The position numbers and the translations under genes are program-made. The notes under the pieces were generated by a model that saw only the letters and a program-made list of their open reading frames with translations, did not search any database and was not told the origin of the DNA. Of a DNA stretch of 64,000 nt, positions 60,894 to 64,000 are shown one piece after another. Source of the stretch: an uncultured Acetobacteroides sp. (lineage in GTDB: Bacteria > Bacteroidota > Bacteroidia > Bacteroidales > ZOR0009); NCBI RefSeq assembly GCF_963678165.1, contig NZ_OY782755.1, forward strand, positions 2,108,001 to 2,172,000. The letters are read 5' to 3'. Position 1 is the stretch's first letter; every line of letters begins with the position of its first letter.

Positions 60894-62117
60894 ATGAACA
60901 GAGTGGTTATTACCGGTATGGGGATTTATTCCTGCATCGGCAAAAATCTTGAAGAGGTAAAGGACTCATTATATAAGGGAAAATCTGGAATAGGATTCGA
61001 TTCTGCCCGTAAGGAGATGGGCTTTCGTTCGGGTTTAACAGGGGTTTTAGAGTTGCCTGATCTAAAGGGGAAGCTTGATCGTAGAAGCCGCATTTGTCTT
61101 CCCGAGCAGGGCTACTATGCTTACGTAGCTACGCTCGAAGCTTTGCAGAACGCGGGTGTTGATCACGATTTTCTATTAGAAAATGAAGTAGGAATACTTT
61201 ACGGTAATGATAGCTCGGCTAAAGCGGTAATTGAAGGAGTCGATATCATGCGTGCCAAGAACAATACCACGCTTATTGGTTCGGGTAACATCTTTCAGGC
61301 GATGAACTCTACCGTTACCATGAATCTATCGACGATCTTTAATCTTCGAGGCATCAACTTTACCATTGCTGGTGCTTGTGCCAGCGGTTCTCACTCTATT
61401 GGCATGGCCTACCTTCTAATCAAGAGCGGCCTTCAAGATTACGTTATTTGTGGAGGAGCGCAGGAGGTTAACAGCTACTCTGTTGGTAGTTTCGACGGGT
61501 TAAGTGCCTTTTCGATTCGCGAGGATGATCCGACTGCTGCATCGCGCCCATTCGATAAGAGTAGAGATGGCTTGATACCTAGCGGTGGTGCAGCCACCCT
61601 TTTCGTGGAAAGCTTAGATTCGGCTCTTCGTAGAGGTGCAACCATTTTGGGAGAAATTGTTGGTTACGGTTTTTCCTCCAATGGCGAGCACATATCGGTT
61701 CCTAACGTTGATGGGCCACGTCGTTCGTTACAGATGGCGATAAAGGATGCTGGAGTCGACTGCAAGGATATTGCCTACGTCAATGCTCATGCAACATCAA
61801 CCCCAATAGGCGATTTCAACGAAGCAAAGGCTATTAGCGAAGTTTTTGGCGAACATAAGCCTTACGTAGCCTCTACCAAATCGATGACCGGACACGAGAT
61901 GTGGATGGCCGGGGCCAGCGAAATCATCTACTCGACCCTGATGATGCAGAACGGGTTTATTGCGCCGAACATCAACCTTGCCGAAAAGGACGAGGCGTCG
62001 GAGGCGCTTAACATCCCAACCCAAACGGTGGATGTAGAGTTTGACACGTTCCTTTCGAACTCGTTCGGATTTGGAGGAACCAACTCGACGCTAATTGTGA
62101 AGAAGTATAATAAATAA
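60894..62117 (+). CDS. Beta-ketoacyl-ACP synthase, FabB/FabF-like
   Basis: 407 aa from the ATG at 60894. Active-site C162 in TIAGACASGSHSIG, H299 in NAHATSTPIGD, K329 and H334 in KSMTGHEMWMAG: a complete Cys-His-His set with the usual Lys. The FabF-like fold is intact. It elongates an acyl or aryl starter with malonyl-ACP. In aryl-polyene and related clusters such enzymes act with their own ACP, which is the next gene (6 bp later). Confidence 0.9.
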   Translation: MNRVVITGMGIYSCIGKNLEEVKDSLYKGKSGIGFDSARKEMGFRSGLTGVLELPDLKGKLDRRSRICLPEQGYYAYVATLEALQNAGVDHDFLLENEVGILYGNDSSAKAVIEGVDIMRAKNNTTLIGSGNIFQAMNSTVTMNLSTIFNLRGINFTIAGACASGSHSIGMAYLLIKSGLQDYVICGGAQEVNSYSVGSFDGLSAFSIREDDPTAASRPFDKSRDGLIPSGGAATLFVESLDSALRRGATILGEIVGYGFSSNGEHISVPNVDGPRRSLQMAIKDAGVDCKDIAYVNAHATSTPIGDFNEAKAISEVFGEHKPYVASTKSMTGHEMWMAGASEIIYSTLMMQNGFIAPNINLAEKDEASEALNIPTQTVDVEFDTFLSNSFGFGGTNSTLIVKKYNK

Positions 62118-62123
62118 ATAACG

Positions 62124-62375
62124 ATGACAAACGAAGAAATTAAGGAAAAGTTGACCGCTGTGTTGGCCGATGAATTTGAAGTTGATGCTTCTATTATTAC
62201 TCCAGATGCTCCTTTGATGGAAACGCTTGATCTCGACAGCTTAGACCTAGTGGATGTGGTAGTGCTGATTGAGCAAAACTTTGGCGTAACGCTAAAGGGA
62301 CCTGATTTTGTGGGCATCAAAACGTTTGAAGATTTTTACAACCTGATCTCGGCAAAGGTTAATGGGGCAAACTAA
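62124..62375 (+). CDS. Acyl carrier protein
   Basis: 83 aa. Phosphopantetheine attachment at S39 in LDLDSLDLVDVVVLIEQNFG, the standard DSL motif; acidic, four-helix length. The N-terminus MTNEEIKEKLTAVLADEFEV is typical. It is a dedicated carrier for the cluster. Its last 14 bp overlap the acyltransferase gene. Confidence 0.93.
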   Translation: MTNEEIKEKLTAVLADEFEVDASIITPDAPLMETLDLDSLDLVDVVVLIEQNFGVTLKGPDFVGIKTFEDFYNLISAKVNGAN

Positions 62376-63258
62376 CGGAAAGACATGGAATGGCAAGTCA
62401 AGAGGAGGCTCGTTTGGGCACCTCTTTTTTATTCTTGTGATAAAGTATCTGGGAATACGGGCTGCCTATTTTTATCTCTTTTTTGTGGTTCCTTACTTTG
62501 TGCCCTTTGCGCCCAAGGCCACTAAGGCTATATGGCGCTACAACCGCTTCATCCTTAAGTACGGTAAACTGAAGGCAGGGTGGATGGTTCTCGTTAGCTA
62601 CTACCGCTTTGGACAAACAATCATCGACAAGGTGGCCATCCTGAATGGCATGGCCAATCGGTATAAGTTTGACTTTGATAACTACGAGGAGTTTCTTAGT
62701 GTGCTAAATTCTGGCGAAGGCGTAACCATAATTGGTGCACACGTAGGTAGCTGGGAGGTGGGTGCGCCATTCTTCGACCACTATGGCCGTAAGATAAACA
62801 TCGTGATGTACGATGCCGAGTACCAAAAAATAAAGGCTACTATAGAGAAGCATGGAGGCGAGAAAAACTACAAGGTGATTCCGCTAACCGAGGATTCGCT
62901 GGAAAGCATTATACGCATTAAGATGGCCGTTAACGCTAAGGAGTATGTGTGCTTTCAGGGCGATAGGTATATGTCGGACAAGAACGTGATTGCCACAAGT
63001 TTTATGGGCGCTGATGCCAAGTTTCCGTCAGGACCGTTTCTAGTTGCTTCGCGGTTGAGAGTTCCTGTTGTTTTCTACTTTGCCATGCGCGAGAAGAACT
63101 GGAGGTATCGCTTCTACTTTAAGGTGGCTACTCCGGTAACGCGTACGGCTGCACGAAAGCCGGAGACGCAGCTATTTGACCAGTATAAGGCGGAACTGGA
63201 GTCCATTGTGTCGAGGTATCCTCAGCAGTGGTATAACTTTTACCAATTTTGGAATTAA
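62362..63258 (+). CDS. LpxL/HtrB-like acyltransferase
   Basis: 298 aa. One N-terminal membrane segment (about 18-45), then the lysophospholipid-acyltransferase-like domain: GEGVTIIGAHVGSWEVGAPF holds the HX4-5D/E-like catalytic His, and VCFQGDRYMSDKNVIATSFM resembles the following motif of LpxL types. It probably moves the aryl or acyl group from ACP to a lipid or sugar head group at the inner membrane. Its stop (TAA) shares one base with the start of the next gene (TAATG). Confidence 0.87.
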   Translation: MGQTNGKTWNGKSRGGSFGHLFFILVIKYLGIRAAYFYLFFVVPYFVPFAPKATKAIWRYNRFILKYGKLKAGWMVLVSYYRFGQTIIDKVAILNGMANRYKFDFDNYEEFLSVLNSGEGVTIIGAHVGSWEVGAPFFDHYGRKINIVMYDAEYQKIKATIEKHGGEKNYKVIPLTEDSLESIIRIKMAVNAKEYVCFQGDRYMSDKNVIATSFMGADAKFPSGPFLVASRLRVPVVFYFAMREKNWRYRFYFKVATPVTRTAARKPETQLFDQYKAELESIVSRYPQQWYNFYQFWN

Positions 63259-64000
63259 TGGAGAAAACTATACTGCTTGTTTCTGCCAACCGCCACCGGG
63301 TACCCTATCCGGTGTACCCTATTGGGGTTTCTTATCTGCGAGGTTACTTGGAGTCGAATCTTGCGGATTTTCAAGTGGAGGTATTTGATTGTAACCTTCA
63401 TTCCGACGAAGAACTTGCCCATGAACTTAAAAGGATAAATCCATCGTATGTTGGAGTCTCGTTACGTAATATTGATGGGGCAAACTCGTTGGACCGATCA
63501 AGTTTTATAGGAAACTACAAGGAGATAGTTTCTTGTATCAGGGCAAACTCAGCAGCAACAATATTTATTGGTGGGGCAGGATTCTCCATCTATCCTCAAG
63601 CGCTTATCGACGAGCTTAAGCCTGATTACGGCATTATTGGAGAGGGAGAGGAGTCGCTATGCCTGCTTATTCAAACTCTTGAGAAGGGAGAAGACCCTTC
63701 GGAGATAGAGGGCATTGCCGGCTACGTGGATGGAACCTTTAGGTGTAATCCTCATACAAAATACTTAAAGTCGCTCGATGTTAATTTTGAGCACGATCTT
63801 ATCGATTTCTACTGGCAGAGCAGCGGAATGCTCAACATTCAAACTAAGCGCGGGTGTCCCTACAGCTGCATCTACTGCTCCTATCCGCTGATTGATGGAC
63901 GAAAAGTCCGCACGCTCGATACCGATCTGATTATAGATAATATCAAGCGGGTAAAAGAGGAGAAGGGGATCGACTACCTTTTCTTTACAGATTCGGTATT
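63258..64000 (+). CDS. B12-binding radical-SAM protein, truncated by window edge
   Basis: At least 247 aa, continuing past 64000. Its ATG overlaps the preceding stop. The N-terminal part (about 1-150) is a cobalamin-binding-like Rossmann domain (LLVSANRHRVPYPVYPIGVS, FIGGAGFSIYPQALIDELKP, IIGEGEESLCLLIQ). The radical-SAM motif is KRGCPYSCIYCSYPLIDG (C-x3-C-x2-C). Such enzymes methylate or rearrange lipid and natural-product scaffolds; this one is close to the 'lipid biosynthesis' B12/radical-SAM group. Its presence beside the ketosynthase sets this cluster apart from the plainest aryl-polyene sets. Confidence 0.88.
   Translation, partial: MEKTILLVSANRHRVPYPVYPIGVSYLRGYLESNLADFQVEVFDCNLHSDEELAHELKRINPSYVGVSLRNIDGANSLDRSSFIGNYKEIVSCIRANSAATIFIGGAGFSIYPQALIDELKPDYGIIGEGEESLCLLIQTLEKGEDPSEIEGIAGYVDGTFRCNPHTKYLKSLDVNFEHDLIDFYWQSSGMLNIQTKRGCPYSCIYCSYPLIDGRKVRTLDTDLIIDNIKRVKEEKGIDYLFFTDSV

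Overview
The window reads as a Bacteroidota (probably Bacteroidales) chromosome. Support: several TAnnTTTG -7 boxes, some with TTTG or TTG about 19 bp upstream; few Shine-Dalgarno sites; and typical family content (GH97 glycosidase, DUF2795, DUF3127, DUF3108, DUF4914, OstA-like protein, paired SurA-like isomerases, Rnf complex behind RseC). No rRNA or tRNA gene was recognised. Species was not determined.

Layout. 1-1.3 kb is repeat DNA: a 0.4-kb tandem repeat and a MITE-like element. A lone PAS/HTH-like regulator follows (1.5-2.3 kb). At 3.1-6.6 kb lies a very AT-rich four-gene island that matches the His-Xaa-Ser radical-SAM peptide-modification system (hxsA-hxsD-hxsB-hxsC). It is the strongest candidate for an uncharacterised biological system here: a secreted substrate with six His residues at i+3 spacing and a peptidoglycan-binding-like tail, plus two different radical-SAM enzymes. 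Next come an extended RluA-type pseudouridine synthase, a GH97/DUF2264 pair with small redox genes (9-13 kb), a Crp/Fnr regulator with a secreted nitroreductase-like protein (14-16 kb), and three prolyl isomerases (18-20 kb).

20.5-38 kb is core metabolism: a TIGR01777-type epimerase, ADP-forming acyl-CoA synthetase, FabK/nitronate monooxygenase-like protein, an M16 peptidase pair, Rsh, Fur, PurA, an MFS carrier, RecQ and GuaB. 38.6-42.5 kb encodes a periplasmic chaperone set and an OstA-like protein for envelope biogenesis. 42.5-47 kb holds DUF2795, PduO-type adenosyltransferase, a LolD/MacB-type ATPase, a methyltransferase and RecG. 47.9-54.3 kb holds DUF3108, RseC and rnfBCDGEA, a ferredoxin:NAD+ ion pump, followed by a DUF4914 PEPCK-like protein and an IS256-family element with a frameshifted transposase. 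From 58.5 kb to the right edge runs an aryl-lipid type cluster: ammonia-lyase, ketoreductase, ketosynthase, ACP, acyltransferase and a truncated B12-binding radical-SAM gene.

A second unusual theme is the intergenic DNA. Five tandem arrays of unrelated sequence (13.56, 24.2, 36.4, 47.18 and 47.4 kb) share a unit of 41-43 bp, held exactly at 41 bp over 12 units in one case and at 42 bp over 10 units in another. A sixth array at 2.3 kb has 62-63 bp units. These lengths are close to 4 and 6 helical turns, and two arrays carry a palindrome in nearly every unit.
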